DNA from: Arenimonas caeni | GTDB lineage: Bacteria > Pseudomonadota > Gammaproteobacteria > Xanthomonadales > Xanthomonadaceae | DNA: 64,000 bases | Direction of reading: 5' to 3' | Assembly (NCBI RefSeq): GCF_003024235.1 | Contig: NZ_KZ679094.1 | Span: 24,560 to 88,559, forward strand | Shown here: piece by piece, positions 54,185-63,143 of the stretch | Position numbering within the stretch: position 1 is the stretch's first letter | How the letters are laid out: each line of letters begins with the position of its first letter | Notes under the pieces: model-generated | Databases searched by the model: none | The model's input: the letters and a program-made list of their open reading frames with translations, nothing else | Told to the model about the DNA's origin: nothing | Translations under genes and position numbers: made by a program

Positions 54185-54697
54185 CTACTTCTTCTGTTCC
54201 TTCAACGCGGCGAGCGCGGCGAAAGGGTTCGGTTTCTCTTCCTCTTCGAGGTCCGCCGGCCAGGTGGCCATGACGTCCTTCGCGTCGGGGTCGATCGGTA
54301 CCACCGGCACGGCGAGGATCAGTTCGTCCTCCACCAGGCCGGCCGGGTCGAGCTCGCCGCTGGCGTCGAGCAGGAGGGGTTCAACGCCCTCCGGCAGCGC
54401 CGCTTCCTGCGACTCGTCGGTGATCAGGCCCAGGCGCTGGCTGACGCGCACCGGGTACATGAACCGCTCGAGCGAGCGCTGGCAGACCAGCGGCAGCTTG
54501 GCCTCGACCCGGACCTCGACGTAGCGCATGCCCATCGCATCCACGCCGAATTCCAGCCCGAAGCGGCAATCACCTTCGGCGTCCGCCAGCGCCGGCAGCA
54601 GCCGGGGCATCCCGGACAGCGGAAGGCGGCCTTCGAACAGCCGTTTGGCCGCAACCATGCGCCAGGCATCGAGCACGGGAGGCAAGGGAGCGGACAT
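54185..54697 (-). CDS. yceD: YceD family (DUF177), L32-associated protein
   Basis: A 170-residue acidic protein of the YceD/DUF177 family, linked to 23S rRNA accumulation and always paired with rpmF. The opening [23 protein letters not shown] fits the proteobacterial form; [20 protein letters not shown] retains one of the cysteines of the usual CxxC positions. The C-terminus ends in [23 protein letters not shown] 54697 stands only about 3 nt after the expected transcription start. Confidence 0.87.
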   Translation of the reverse strand: MSAPLPPVLDAWRMVAAKRLFEGRLPLSGMPRLLPALADAEGDCRFGLEFGVDAMGMRYVEVRVEAKLPLVCQRSLERFMYPVRVSQRLGLITDESQEAALPEGVEPLLLDASGELDPAGLVEDELILAVPVVPIDPDAKDVMATWPADLEEEEKPNPFAALAALKEQKK

Positions 54698-54706
54698 AAG
54701 CGCGAA

Positions 54707-54735
54707 ATTGTAGGCCTGCAGACCAGCACTGTCAA
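54707..54735 (-). promoter_or_regulatory. Near-consensus sigma-70 promoter of the yceD-rpmF-fab operon
   Basis: On the minus strand TTGACA, a 17-bp spacer and TACAAT: eleven of twelve consensus bases at ideal spacing. The -10 ends 9 nt before the yceD ATG, so the leader would be about three bases. This is the best promoter match in the window. Confidence 0.85.
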
Positions 54736-54812
54736 ACCTAAGCGCTTGCGCCGACAAGGGTTTGCCGCCCCCGCCGGCGCTGGTGCAGACTGCCCGCTGC
54801 CACGGAGCCCGC

Positions 54813-55298
54813 ATGCCCAGCCTGATCACCCTCTTCGGCCTCGCCGGCCTCGTGCTGGCCTTCCTCCTGCTCTGGTGGATCGTCCGGGGCCGCCGCCGCG
54901 ACCGCAGCCTGCGCCGCCTGCTCGACCTCGCCGACGAAATGGAAAGCCTGCTCGACCTGAGCCAGGTGCGCATGCGCGCCCTCCAGGGGGTGGTCGGGCG
55001 CGTGCCCCGGGACATCGCCGCCGTGGCCCAGGCCTCGATCGACAGCACCCTGCCGGTGCGCGAGGCCAAGCGCGACCTGCTCCAGCACCGGCTGTGGATC
55101 AAGCACCACGGCCAGGCCGCCCGCCAGTCCGAGCTCGACGCCGCCTGTGCCGCCCTGGGCCGCGCCCGCGACCGCCTGGCCGGGGAACTGGCCGCCCTGG
55201 ACCGGGCCGGCGAGGCCCTGGCCGAGGCCACCGAAGCCAGCGAACAGGCCGCCCAGCGCGAACCGGCGGCCCTGCGCCGCCCCGAAAACCGGCCATGA
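54813..55298 (+). CDS. Membrane-anchored coiled-coil protein of unknown function
   Basis: A 161-residue protein: one N-terminal membrane helix (about 4-24, ending WWIVRGRRRDR), then helical, heptad-like sequence (SLRRLLDLADEMESLLDLSQVRMRALQG, and ARDRLAGELAALDRAGEALAEATEASEQAA). No known domain was recognised. The GGAG site and ATG are clear, and a TTGCCG-17-CAGACT promoter-like pair lies at 54762-54790. It overlaps maf by 4 nt (ATGA), suggesting a shared role in envelope or division, which is only inference. Confidence 0.6.
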   Translation: MPSLITLFGLAGLVLAFLLLWWIVRGRRRDRSLRRLLDLADEMESLLDLSQVRMRALQGVVGRVPRDIAAVAQASIDSTLPVREAKRDLLQHRLWIKHHGQAARQSELDAACAALGRARDRLAGELAALDRAGEALAEATEASEQAAQREPAALRRPENRP

Positions 55299-55873
55299 GC
55301 GCCCTGGTGCTGGCCTCGACCTCGCGCTACCGGCGCGAGCTGCTCGGGCGGCTGGGCCTGCCGTTCTCGGTCGAGCGCCCCGAGGTCGACGAAACGGCCC
55401 TGCCCGGCGAACCACCGGTCGTGCTGGCCGCCCGCCTGGCCGAAGCCAAGGCCCGGGCCGTGGCCGCGCGCCACCCCGGCGCCTGGGTGATCGGCTCGGA
55501 CCAGGTGGCTGAACGCGACGGCCTGGCGGTCGGCAAGCCCGGCGACCGCGCCGGCGCCCTGGCCCAGCTCGCGGCGGCGTCCGGCCGCAGCCAGCGCTTC
55601 CACACCGCCTTCTGCCTGCTGCACCTGGCCGACGGCGCGATGCACGCCGGCCAGGACCTGACCGTCGTGCGTTTCCGCTCCCTCGGCCCGGATGAGATCG
55701 CCCGCTATGTCGACGCCGAGTCGCCCCTGGACTGCGCCGGCAGCTTCAAGTGCGAGGGCCTGGGCATCAGCCTGTTCGAGGCGATCGAAACCCGCGATCC
55801 GACCGCGCTGGTCGGCCTGCCGCTGATCGCCCTGTCGGCGGCGCTGCGCGCGGCCGGGTTCGCCCTGCCCTAG
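55295..55873 (+). CDS. Maf-family nucleotide pyrophosphatase, YceF type
   Basis: A 192-residue house-cleaning phosphatase. LVLASTSRYRRELLGRLGLPF (STSRYRR motif), PEVDETALPGEPP, GSDQVAERDGLAVGKPGD and DCAGSFKCEGLGISLFEAIETRDPTALVGLPL are the Maf signatures; the S-R-Y-R-R and D-Q forms agree with the m7GTP-specific YceF group. It lies beside the rpmF cluster as yceF does in E. coli, but divergently transcribed. Its stop shares the CTAG with the convergent gene. Confidence 0.9.
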   Translation: MSALVLASTSRYRRELLGRLGLPFSVERPEVDETALPGEPPVVLAARLAEAKARAVAARHPGAWVIGSDQVAERDGLAVGKPGDRAGALAQLAAASGRSQRFHTAFCLLHLADGAMHAGQDLTVVRFRSLGPDEIARYVDAESPLDCAGSFKCEGLGISLFEAIETRDPTALVGLPLIALSAALRAAGFALP

Positions 55874-57756
55874 CGCAGTTCCACCGGCATCGCCGGCCAG
55901 TCCTCGACGCCGCCGTCGGTGGCGTGCAGGCGCAGGCCGAGCCAGGCCCGGCCCGGTTCGCGCCCACCGAGCGGAACCTCGGCAGTGAACCCGAACGCGT
56001 CGCCATCGGAGGCCGGCAGGCCCCAGTAGTCCGCGACATCGGGGCGCGGCAGGCCGTGGTTTGCCTGCGCCACGACCTCGCCATCGAGCAGCACCTCGAC
56101 GCGCGCCAGGCCCGCGCCGGATTTGAGCGCCCAGCCCTCGACGCGCAGCTCGCCCGCGATGGCCTCGCCGGGTTGCGGCGAATCGACCCAGGCCAGCGCG
56201 GGCAGCACGCAGGCCGCGTGCGCGGGAACGCCTCCGTCCGCCTCCGCATCCGCGCGGGCGTCCGCGAGCGCAGCTGGCGACGCCAACCCGAACCGCAGGA
56301 AGCGCTTGCGCCCCTGGTCGACATTGAGCACGCGCGGCGATGGCAGCACGCCGGCCAGCGTGCACAGCTCGCGATAGCCATCGAGCCGCGCCCTGAGCGG
56401 CCGCGCCGTGTCTTCGACCACCAGCAGCACGGGCGCGCCGCTTTGCAGCGATTCACCGCGCTCGAGCAGGCCCCACTGCTGCAGCTGGACGGCGCGGCCG
56501 TGCTTGGCGTTGAGCGGGTGCTCGAGCACGCGCACTTCGCTGCCGAGGGCCAGCGAGAGCTGCGCGCCGAGCATGAAGTTGTCGGCCACCAGCAGGGTGC
56601 CGGGCGGCATCGCAGCCAGGTCACCGCGCACCGCCCGCGCCACCTCGTTCCAGCCTGAAAGGTTGTCGGCATACGCCGGGCCGGCTGCCAGCCAGGCGCG
56701 CCCCGCCGGCGTCGCCAGCACCGCCAGGTAGGCCAGCAGGGCACACAGGCCTGCCGCTGCGAATCCGTACACCACTCGCCGCGCCCAGGGCCGCCAGCGC
56801 GACAGCAGCACCGGCGCCGCCGTGCACAGCGCCAGCCAGCCGGCCAGTGGCCAGTGGAAGCTCACGCGCTCGCCGTCGGCGAAGAAGCCGAGCAGGAAAT
56901 AGCCAGGCACCGCCACGGCGCCCAGGCCGAGCAGCAGCGGCCAGGCCGGCTCGTCGCCGCCGCGCCGGCGCCAGGCCGCGGCCAGCGTCGCCAGCAACAG
57001 CAGCAACAGCGGCGGCGTCACCACCAGGGCCTGCACCGGCAGCCACCACAGCCCGGCGGCCTGCGGTTGCCAGGGATGCCGCTGCACGAACTGGAAATCC
57101 ACGCCGGCGCCCTGGTTGGCCAGGTTCCAGGCCAGCACCGGCCACCACGCCGCCGCGCCCGCCGCCAGCGCCAGCCAAAGGCCAGGATGGCGCAGCAGCG
57201 CGCGCCCCTCGCGCACCGCCAGCAGGCCGGCCGCGCCGGCCAGCACCACCAGGGCGAACCGGTAGTGCGTCAACGCCCCCATCGCCAGCGCCAGCGCCAG
57301 CTGCACGAAGGCCGGCCAGCCGGCGCGGGCGAGCAGCGCCGCGAACGCATCCAGGCACAGCAGCGCCGCCACCAGCATCGGCACGTCGGGCAAGGCCAGC
57401 ACGCCCATCGCGCCACCCAGCGGCATCAGCAGCACCAGCCAGGCCGCCTGCCACGCGGCGGCCTCGCCGAACCAGCGGTGCGCGATGCGCCAGGCCAGCC
57501 AGGGCAGCAGCGAACCGAGCAGGACGAAGGGCAGCCGCACCGCGAAGATCGACGGCCCGCCGACGGCCGTGCCGAGCCAGGCCAGCCAGGCGGTCAGGCC
57601 CGGCAGGTCGGAATACGCCCAGGCCGGGTGGCGCGCTTCCTGCGCATAGAAGGCCTCGTCGCCGAAGGGCTGCAGCCACGCGGCCAGCAACAGCTTGGCC
57701 ATCAGTACCGCAGCCCAAACCGCGGGGAACTTCACGCGCGTCGAACCGGGCCGCAT
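55870..57756 (-). CDS. GT39-like membrane glycosyltransferase with a C-terminal extension
   Basis: A 628-residue protein. Residues about 8-375 hold ten or more hydrophobic helices; FGDEAFYAQEARHPAWAYSDLPGLTAWL near the N-terminus has the acidic DE pair typical of the ArnT/PMT family, which uses polyprenyl-phosphate sugars. A soluble segment follows (about 385-628), ending in beta-rich sequence (AIAGELRVEGWALKSGAGLARVEVLLDG) reminiscent of Ig-like carbohydrate-active domains. Acceptor unknown. Start ATG 57756 chosen; GTG 57768 is possible. Its stop codon overlaps that of maf. Confidence 0.78.
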   Translation of the reverse strand: MRPGSTRVKFPAVWAAVLMAKLLLAAWLQPFGDEAFYAQEARHPAWAYSDLPGLTAWLAWLGTAVGGPSIFAVRLPFVLLGSLLPWLAWRIAHRWFGEAAAWQAAWLVLLMPLGGAMGVLALPDVPMLVAALLCLDAFAALLARAGWPAFVQLALALAMGALTHYRFALVVLAGAAGLLAVREGRALLRHPGLWLALAAGAAAWWPVLAWNLANQGAGVDFQFVQRHPWQPQAAGLWWLPVQALVVTPPLLLLLLATLAAAWRRRGGDEPAWPLLLGLGAVAVPGYFLLGFFADGERVSFHWPLAGWLALCTAAPVLLSRWRPWARRVVYGFAAAGLCALLAYLAVLATPAGRAWLAAGPAYADNLSGWNEVARAVRGDLAAMPPGTLLVADNFMLGAQLSLALGSEVRVLEHPLNAKHGRAVQLQQWGLLERGESLQSGAPVLLVVEDTARPLRARLDGYRELCTLAGVLPSPRVLNVDQGRKRFLRFGLASPAALADARADAEADGGVPAHAACVLPALAWVDSPQPGEAIAGELRVEGWALKSGAGLARVEVLLDGEVVAQANHGLPRPDVADYWGLPASDGDAFGFTAEVPLGGREPGRAWLGLRLHATDGGVEDWPAMPVELR

Positions 57757-57806
57757 GCCAGCATCCACCAAGGTATCCTTCGAACAACCTACGCCAGGAC
57801 CCCCGC

Positions 57807-58760
57807 ATGCAAGCGAAGGCATCGAACGCCGACATCCTAACCGAGCGCACGCGCCTGGCACTCGCCGACGCCGAGGCGCAGGTGAACCAGCTCGTGCTGG
57901 GCAAGCCACGCGAGGTGCGGCTGGCCTTCACCACCCTGCTCGCCGGTGGCCACCTGCTGATCGAGGACCTGCCGGGCCTGGGCAAGACCACGCTGGCGCG
58001 CGCGATGGCCGCGAGCCTGGGCCTGGACTTCCAGCGCATGCAGTTCACCTCCGACCTGCTGCCCTCGGACATCATCGGCGTGTCGATCTACGACCAGGCC
58101 GCGCGCGAATTCCGCTTCCACGCCGGCCCGGTGTTCACCCAGCTGCTGCTGGCCGACGAGATCAACCGCGCGCCGCCGCGCACGCAGAGCGCCCTGCTCG
58201 AGGCCATGGCCGAACACCAGGTGACGGTGGACGGCACCACGCACGCGTTGCCGCAGCCCTTCTTCGTCATCGCCACGCAGAACCCGGTGGACCTGGCCGG
58301 CACCTTCCCGCTGCCGGATTCGCAGATGGATCGTTTCCTGCTGCGCCTGCACCTGGGCTACCCGGAGGCGGCCGCCGAACGCGAGATGCTGGCCGGCGCC
58401 GACCGCCGCGACCTGATCGCCCATTCGATGCCGCGCCTGTCGGGCGAGGACGTGCTCGCGCTTCGCAGCGCGGTCGGCAGCGTGCATGCCAGCGAGGCGC
58501 TGGTGGCCTACGTGCAGGCCCTGCTGCAGGAAAGCCGCCGGCACCCGGGCGTGCAGGTGGGGCTGTCGCCGCGCGCCGGCCTGGGCCTGCTGCGCGGCGC
58601 GCGCGCCCTGGCGCTGCTCGACGGCCGCGACCATGCGCTGCCCGAGGACGTGCAGGCGCTGTTCGCCGCGGTCGCCGCGCATCGCCTGGTGCCCGAATCC
58701 GAGGCCGAGCGCCGGGACGGCCTGGCCGAGGCGATCCTGCGGACGGTGGCCGTGGACTGA
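57807..58760 (+). CDS. MoxR-family AAA+ ATPase
   Basis: A 317-residue ATPase. DLPGLGKTTLARAM is Walker A (about 53-63), LLLADEINRAPPRTQSALLEAM Walker B, followed by sensor 1 ATQNPVDLAGTFPLPDSQMDRFLL, and SPRAGLGLLRGARALALL as sensor 2/arginine helix. MoxR ATPases act as chaperones that activate partner complexes. The DUF58 and TgpA genes follow within 5 nt and by overlap, forming a well-known module. Confidence 0.92.
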   Translation: MQAKASNADILTERTRLALADAEAQVNQLVLGKPREVRLAFTTLLAGGHLLIEDLPGLGKTTLARAMAASLGLDFQRMQFTSDLLPSDIIGVSIYDQAAREFRFHAGPVFTQLLLADEINRAPPRTQSALLEAMAEHQVTVDGTTHALPQPFFVIATQNPVDLAGTFPLPDSQMDRFLLRLHLGYPEAAAEREMLAGADRRDLIAHSMPRLSGEDVLALRSAVGSVHASEALVAYVQALLQESRRHPGVQVGLSPRAGLGLLRGARALALLDGRDHALPEDVQALFAAVAAHRLVPESEAERRDGLAEAILRTVAVD

Positions 58761-58765
58761 CGGCC

Positions 58766-59734
58766 ATGCCGCACGTGCCGGACCTCGCCGAACGCCTGGG
58801 CGAACGCCTCTCGCGCCTGCCCCTGGTCAGGCCGCGCGCGCCGGAAACGCTGCCGGTGCATATCGACCGCCGGCGCATCTACGTGCTGCCCACCGGCTTC
58901 GGCCTGTTCCTGGCCCTGATGCTGGGCGCGATGGTGCTCGGCGGGCTGAACTACAACAACAACCCGGCGCTGCTGCTCGCCTTCGTCACCGCGGCCGTCG
59001 CCCACAACAGCCTGGTGCAGGCGCACCTGTCGCTGTCGGGGCTGCGCATGGTGGCCCTGCATGCCGAGCCGGTGTTCGCCGGCCAGCCGATGGCCGTGCG
59101 CGCCGCCTTCGAGGCCACCGGGCTGCGCCGCCGGCCCGGCCTGGAACTCGCCGCCGGCCCCGTGCAGGCCGCCTTCGACCTCATGCCCGGCGAGCGCGCC
59201 GAAGTCGTGCTGGCGCTGCCGACCGCGCGTCGCGGCTGGCTCGAGCCCGGACGCCTGCGCCTGTCGACGATCCGGCCCCTGGGCCTGGCGCGGGCCTGGA
59301 GCTGGCTGCTGCCGCGCGCGCGCCTGCTGGTCTATCCGCTGCCCGAGGCCGGCGAGGTGCCGCTGCCCGCGCACGGCGGCGACAGCGCCTCGCGCCGGAC
59401 CCGCCAGCACGGCGAGCAGCCCCACCACCTGCGCGAGTACCGCCCCGGCGACGCCCGCAAGCAGATCGCCTGGAAGCCCTCGGCGAGCTCGGGCCGGCTG
59501 CTGGTGCGTGAATACGAGGCCAGCGCCCCGCGCGAAATCGAACTGGCCTGGGACGCGCTGCAGGGCCTGGCCCACGAGGCACGCATCCGCCGCCTGGCCC
59601 GCTGGGTGGTGGATGCCGAACGCCTGGGCCACCGCTTCCGCCTGCACCTGCCGGGCACGGTGATCGGCCCGGGCCGCGGCCCCGAGCACCGCCACGCCTG
59701 CCTGCGCGCACTGGCCCTGATGCCCGATGCCTGA
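58766..59734 (+). CDS. DUF58-domain membrane protein
   Basis: A 322-residue protein: two membrane helices (about 42-60 and 65-85; GFGLFLALMLGAMVLGGLNY), a beta-rich domain, and the DUF58 core with GEQPHHLREYRPGDARKQIAWKPSAS, whose RxYxxGDxxRxIxWK pattern is diagnostic. Function is unknown, but partners with MoxR. It overlaps the transglutaminase gene by 8 nt. Confidence 0.88.
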   Translation: MPHVPDLAERLGERLSRLPLVRPRAPETLPVHIDRRRIYVLPTGFGLFLALMLGAMVLGGLNYNNNPALLLAFVTAAVAHNSLVQAHLSLSGLRMVALHAEPVFAGQPMAVRAAFEATGLRRRPGLELAAGPVQAAFDLMPGERAEVVLALPTARRGWLEPGRLRLSTIRPLGLARAWSWLLPRARLLVYPLPEAGEVPLPAHGGDSASRRTRQHGEQPHHLREYRPGDARKQIAWKPSASSGRLLVREYEASAPREIELAWDALQGLAHEARIRRLARWVVDAERLGHRFRLHLPGTVIGPGRGPEHRHACLRALALMPDA

Positions 59735-61688
59735 GCGCCTGCCGACGCCGCTGCGCCGCTGGTGCATGGCCGCCGCCGCGGCCTGCCTGCTGCCGCTGCT
59801 GCTGCAGGTGCCGGCGCCGCTCGCGCTGGCGCTGGGCGCGACCGCCGCGCTCGGCTACGGCTTCGACCGGCGCTGGCCGGGTGCGCTCCGGATGGTGCTC
59901 CTGTTGGGCGTAGCGGCCTACATAGTGTTCACCTTTGGCTTCAACCTCGGACGCGACACCGGCACGGCGCTGCTGGCCGCGCTGCTGGCGGTCAAGCCGG
60001 GCGAAACCCAAAACCGTCGCGATGCGCAGAGCCTGCTGGGCTTTTCCCTGTTCGCGCCCTTCGCCGCCTTCCTGCAGGACCAGGGCCCGCTGGTGATGGC
60101 GCTGTCGCTGCTGGCGCTCGCGCTGCTGCTGCCGGCGCTGGCGATGCTGGCCGAATACCGGCCCGGCCAGCCGGCACCGGCCTTCGACCGCTCGCGCCTG
60201 CGTGGCACCGGCATGGCCGTGCTGGTGGCGCTGCCGCTGGCGCTGGCCGGGTTCTGGCTGTTCCCGCGCCTGGCCACGCCGCTGTGGGGCATGCCCGAGA
60301 ATGCGCTCGGGCGCGGCGGCCTGGACGACCGCATGACCCCGGACCAGTGGATCGACCTGTTCAGCAGCGACCTGCCGGCGGCGCGCGTGCGTTTCGCCGG
60401 CACGCCGCCCTCGCGCCAGGACATGTACTGGCGTGCGCAGGTGCTCTGGGACTTCGACGGCCGCAGCTGGACGCGCGAGCGCAGGCCGCTCGGCGAAGCC
60501 GCCGCGCCGGTACCCGGCCCGGGCGGCGTGGTCGAGTACGAACTCTCGCTCGAGCCCACCGACCAGCGTTACCTGCTGGTGCTCGACCGGCCGCTGGAAG
60601 CACCCGCGGGCACCCGCCTGCGCGCCGATGCCAGCGTGGTCTCGGACATCCCGGTATCGCGCCTGATCAAGTACACCGGCCGGTCGGACCCCGACGCCCG
60701 CCTGCAGGCCGCGCTCGGCCCGGGCGACTGGCTGCGTGCCACCGCCCTGCCCCCCGATCTGAACCCGCGCACGCTCGCGCTGGGCCGGCAGTGGAGCGCC
60801 GAAAGCGGCGGCAGCGACGTGGCCGTGGTGCGCCGGGCGCTGGAGTGGATCGGCGCCGAGTTCAGCTACAGCCTCACAGTGCCGCCCACGGGCCTGCACG
60901 GCGTGGACGAGTTCCTGTTCGATTCGAAGGTCGGCTTCTGCCAGCACTTCAGCTCGGCCTTCGCCGTCCTGATGCGCGCGGCCGGCATTCCCAGCCGCGT
61001 GGTGATTGGCTACGCCGGCGGCTACCGCAATCCCTATGCCGACTACTGGGTGGTGCGGCGCATGGACGCACACGCCTGGACCGAAGTCTGGCTCGAGGGC
61101 CGCGGCTGGACCCGGGTGGACCCGACCGCGGCCGTGGCGCCGATCCGCATCCTCGATACCGTCGAGGACCGCCAGCGCGCCGAGTCCCTGCTGCCCGAGG
61201 CCTTCACGCCGGTCCGCGACCTGGCCGACTGGGCACGTCGCGGCTGGAACGACCTGGTGCTGGCCTTCGACGCCGACCGCCAGGCGCGACTGTTCCGGCC
61301 GCTCGGCGTCGACCAGGCCAGCGCCGGCCAGCTGGGCCTGGCCTTCGCCATCGGCGCCGGCACGGTGATGCTGCTGACCCTGTGGTACCTGATGCGCGGC
61401 CAGCCGGCCAGCCGCGACCCGCTGGTCGCCGCCTGGTTCGTCTTCACCAAGCGCATGCGCCGCGCCGGTCTCGGCAAGCCCGCCTGGGAGCCGCCGCTGG
61501 CCTACGGGCGCCGTCTGTCGGAGGCCCTGCCCGCCCAGTCGGAAGCCCTGGAATCACTCAGCCGGCGTTATGCCGCTGGCCGATACGCTCCGGACGGACT
61601 GTCCGGGGATGAACTCGGGCGCCTGGTCGCCGACCTTCGCGCCTTCCGTCCCACCCGCACCCCTCGTCGAAACGGAGACCTGCCATGA
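59727..61688 (+). CDS. tgpA: TgpA-like membrane transglutaminase
   Basis: A 653-residue protein with about six N-terminal helices (to residue 190), a periplasmic transglutaminase-like domain and a last helix (about 540-560) before a cytoplasmic DUF4129-like tail. The triad is C405 in KVGFCQHFSSAFAVLMRAAG, H449 in DAHAWTEVWL and D465 in VDPTAAV. In Pseudomonas aeruginosa TgpA is essential; the substrate is unknown. ATGA overlap with the lipoprotein gene downstream. Confidence 0.9.
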   Translation: MPERLPTPLRRWCMAAAAACLLPLLLQVPAPLALALGATAALGYGFDRRWPGALRMVLLLGVAAYIVFTFGFNLGRDTGTALLAALLAVKPGETQNRRDAQSLLGFSLFAPFAAFLQDQGPLVMALSLLALALLLPALAMLAEYRPGQPAPAFDRSRLRGTGMAVLVALPLALAGFWLFPRLATPLWGMPENALGRGGLDDRMTPDQWIDLFSSDLPAARVRFAGTPPSRQDMYWRAQVLWDFDGRSWTRERRPLGEAAAPVPGPGGVVEYELSLEPTDQRYLLVLDRPLEAPAGTRLRADASVVSDIPVSRLIKYTGRSDPDARLQAALGPGDWLRATALPPDLNPRTLALGRQWSAESGGSDVAVVRRALEWIGAEFSYSLTVPPTGLHGVDEFLFDSKVGFCQHFSSAFAVLMRAAGIPSRVVIGYAGGYRNPYADYWVVRRMDAHAWTEVWLEGRGWTRVDPTAAVAPIRILDTVEDRQRAESLLPEAFTPVRDLADWARRGWNDLVLAFDADRQARLFRPLGVDQASAGQLGLAFAIGAGTVMLLTLWYLMRGQPASRDPLVAAWFVFTKRMRRAGLGKPAWEPPLAYGRRLSEALPAQSEALESLSRRYAAGRYAPDGLSGDELGRLVADLRAFRPTRTPRRNGDLP

Positions 61689-62170
61689 AGCGCCCGTCGT
61701 CCCGCGTCCGGATGTTGCTTCCCCTGTTCGCCACGCTGGCCCTGGCCGGCTGCGTCACCGCGCCCAAGCCGCTGCAGGGCAGCTTCGCGCCGGTGCAGCC
61801 CGGCGACGTCGTACGCTCGGGCGCCAGCGGCGACCTGGTGCGCTGGGGCGGTCGCGTGGTGAAGGTCGAGCCGCTCTCCGACCGCAGCTGCTTCGAGATC
61901 GTCGGCGTGCGCCTGGGCAGCGACGGCCGGCCGCTGGCGCGCGACCAGAGCGACGGCCGCTTCATCGCCTGCCGCGCCGGCTTCTACGATCCGGAGGTAT
62001 TCCTGGCCGGCCGCGAGATCACGATCATCGGCCGCACCAGCGGCTTCGAGAACCGCAAGGTCGGTGACTACGACTACCGCTATCCGCTCGTTGACGCCGA
62101 CGTGATCTACCTGTGGCCCGAGCGCAAGGACGTCGACGTCATCATCGAGCGCCACCCGTTCTGGTGGTGA
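61685..62170 (+). CDS. Slp-family outer-membrane lipoprotein
   Basis: A 161-residue lipoprotein with lipobox LALAGC (Cys at about 23). VQPGDVVRSGASGDLVRWGGRVVKVEP, then FEIVGVRLGSDGRP, and GREITIIGRTSG are the Slp/YeaY landmarks. Slp is a stationary-phase outer-membrane lipoprotein in E. coli. The coupling to the MoxR-DUF58-TgpA module by a 4-nt overlap is notable. It converges with the HIT gene 12 bp away. Confidence 0.85.
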   Translation: MKRPSSRVRMLLPLFATLALAGCVTAPKPLQGSFAPVQPGDVVRSGASGDLVRWGGRVVKVEPLSDRSCFEIVGVRLGSDGRPLARDQSDGRFIACRAGFYDPEVFLAGREITIIGRTSGFENRKVGDYDYRYPLVDADVIYLWPERKDVDVIIERHPFWW

Positions 62171-62182
62171 TCGCCCCGCGCC

Positions 62183-62524
62183 TCAGCCGGGCGGCCAGTG
62201 CATGGCGCGCCCGGCCAGCAGGTGCAGGTGGATGTGGTACACACTCTGGCCGCCGTCGCGATTGGTGTTGAACACCACCCGGTAGCCGTTTTCGGCGAAA
62301 CCTTCCTTCTTCGCCCAGGCCGCGGCCGCCATCACCAGGCGGCCGGCCAGGACTTCGTCGCCGGGTGCCAGCTCGTTGAGCGTGGCGACGGGCTTTTTCG
62401 GGATGAACAGCACGTGCACCGGCGCCTGCGGGTTGATGTCGCGGAAGGCCAGCACGTGCTCGTCCTCGTGGACGATGTCGGCGGGGATCTCGCGGGCGAT
62501 GATCTTGTCGAAAATCGTGGCCAT
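62183..62524 (-). CDS. HIT-family nucleotide hydrolase (HinT-like)
   Basis: A 113-residue histidine-triad protein. TIFDKIIAREIPADIVHEDEHVLAFRDINPQAPVHVLFIPKKP is the conserved opening, and GGQSVYHIHLHLLAGRAMHWPPG the HxHxHxx site. HinT hydrolyses AMP-lysine and other nucleoside phosphoramidates. It follows recR after 9 nt as the last gene of the dnaX-ybaB-recR series. Confidence 0.92.
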   Translation of the reverse strand: MATIFDKIIAREIPADIVHEDEHVLAFRDINPQAPVHVLFIPKKPVATLNELAPGDEVLAGRLVMAAAAWAKKEGFAENGYRVVFNTNRDGGQSVYHIHLHLLAGRAMHWPPG

Positions 62525-62533
62525 GGCCGCTCC

Positions 62534-63136
62534 TCAGGAAGGGATTTCGCTGCGTGAACCGAAGGCGTGCGCGAGCGTGCCGCGGTCGACGTACTCCAGC
62601 TCGCCGCCCAGCGGCAGGCCGTGCGCGAGCCGGCTGGGCGTGACGCCCGCCTGCCGCGCCAGCTGCGCCAGGTAATGCGCGGTGGCTTCGCCCTCGACGG
62701 TGGGATTGGTGGCGATGATCAGCTCGCGCACCTCGCCCTGGGCCAGGCGCGCGGCCAGCTTGTCGAGCCCGAGCTCCTTCGGGCCGATGCCGTCGAGCGG
62801 CGACAGCCGGCCCTGCAGCACGAAGTACAGGCCGCGATAGCCGGTGGCGGTCTCGATCGCCAGCCGGTCGGCGGGCGACTCGATGGCGCACAGCAAGCCG
62901 CGCTCGCGCGAGGCGCTGGCGCAGATCGCGCAGACCGGCGTCTCGCTGAAGTCGCGGCACGACTCGCAGTGGCCCACCTTCTCCACCGCCTCGGCCAGCG
63001 CGGCCGACAGGCGCAGTCCGCCCTCGCGGTCGCGCTCGAGCAGGTGGTAGGCCATGCGCTGGGCCGACTTGCTGCCGACGCCCGGCAGGCAGCGCAGGGC
63101 CTCGATCAGCTGCGCCAGCAGCGGCGAGGCGCTCAC
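62534..63136 (-). CDS. recR: Recombination mediator RecR
   Basis: A 200-residue DNA-repair protein. The helix-hairpin-helix [17 protein letters not shown], the four-cysteine zinc site [16 protein letters not shown], and the Toprim segment with [36 protein letters not shown] are intact. With RecO and RecF it loads RecA. Start is GTG 63136, 7 nt after ybaB. Confidence 0.95.
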   Translation of the reverse strand: MSASPLLAQLIEALRCLPGVGSKSAQRMAYHLLERDREGGLRLSAALAEAVEKVGHCESCRDFSETPVCAICASASRERGLLCAIESPADRLAIETATGYRGLYFVLQGRLSPLDGIGPKELGLDKLAARLAQGEVRELIIATNPTVEGEATAHYLAQLARQAGVTPSRLAHGLPLGGELEYVDRGTLAHAFGSRSEIPS

Positions 63137-63143
63137 GTGGGGC

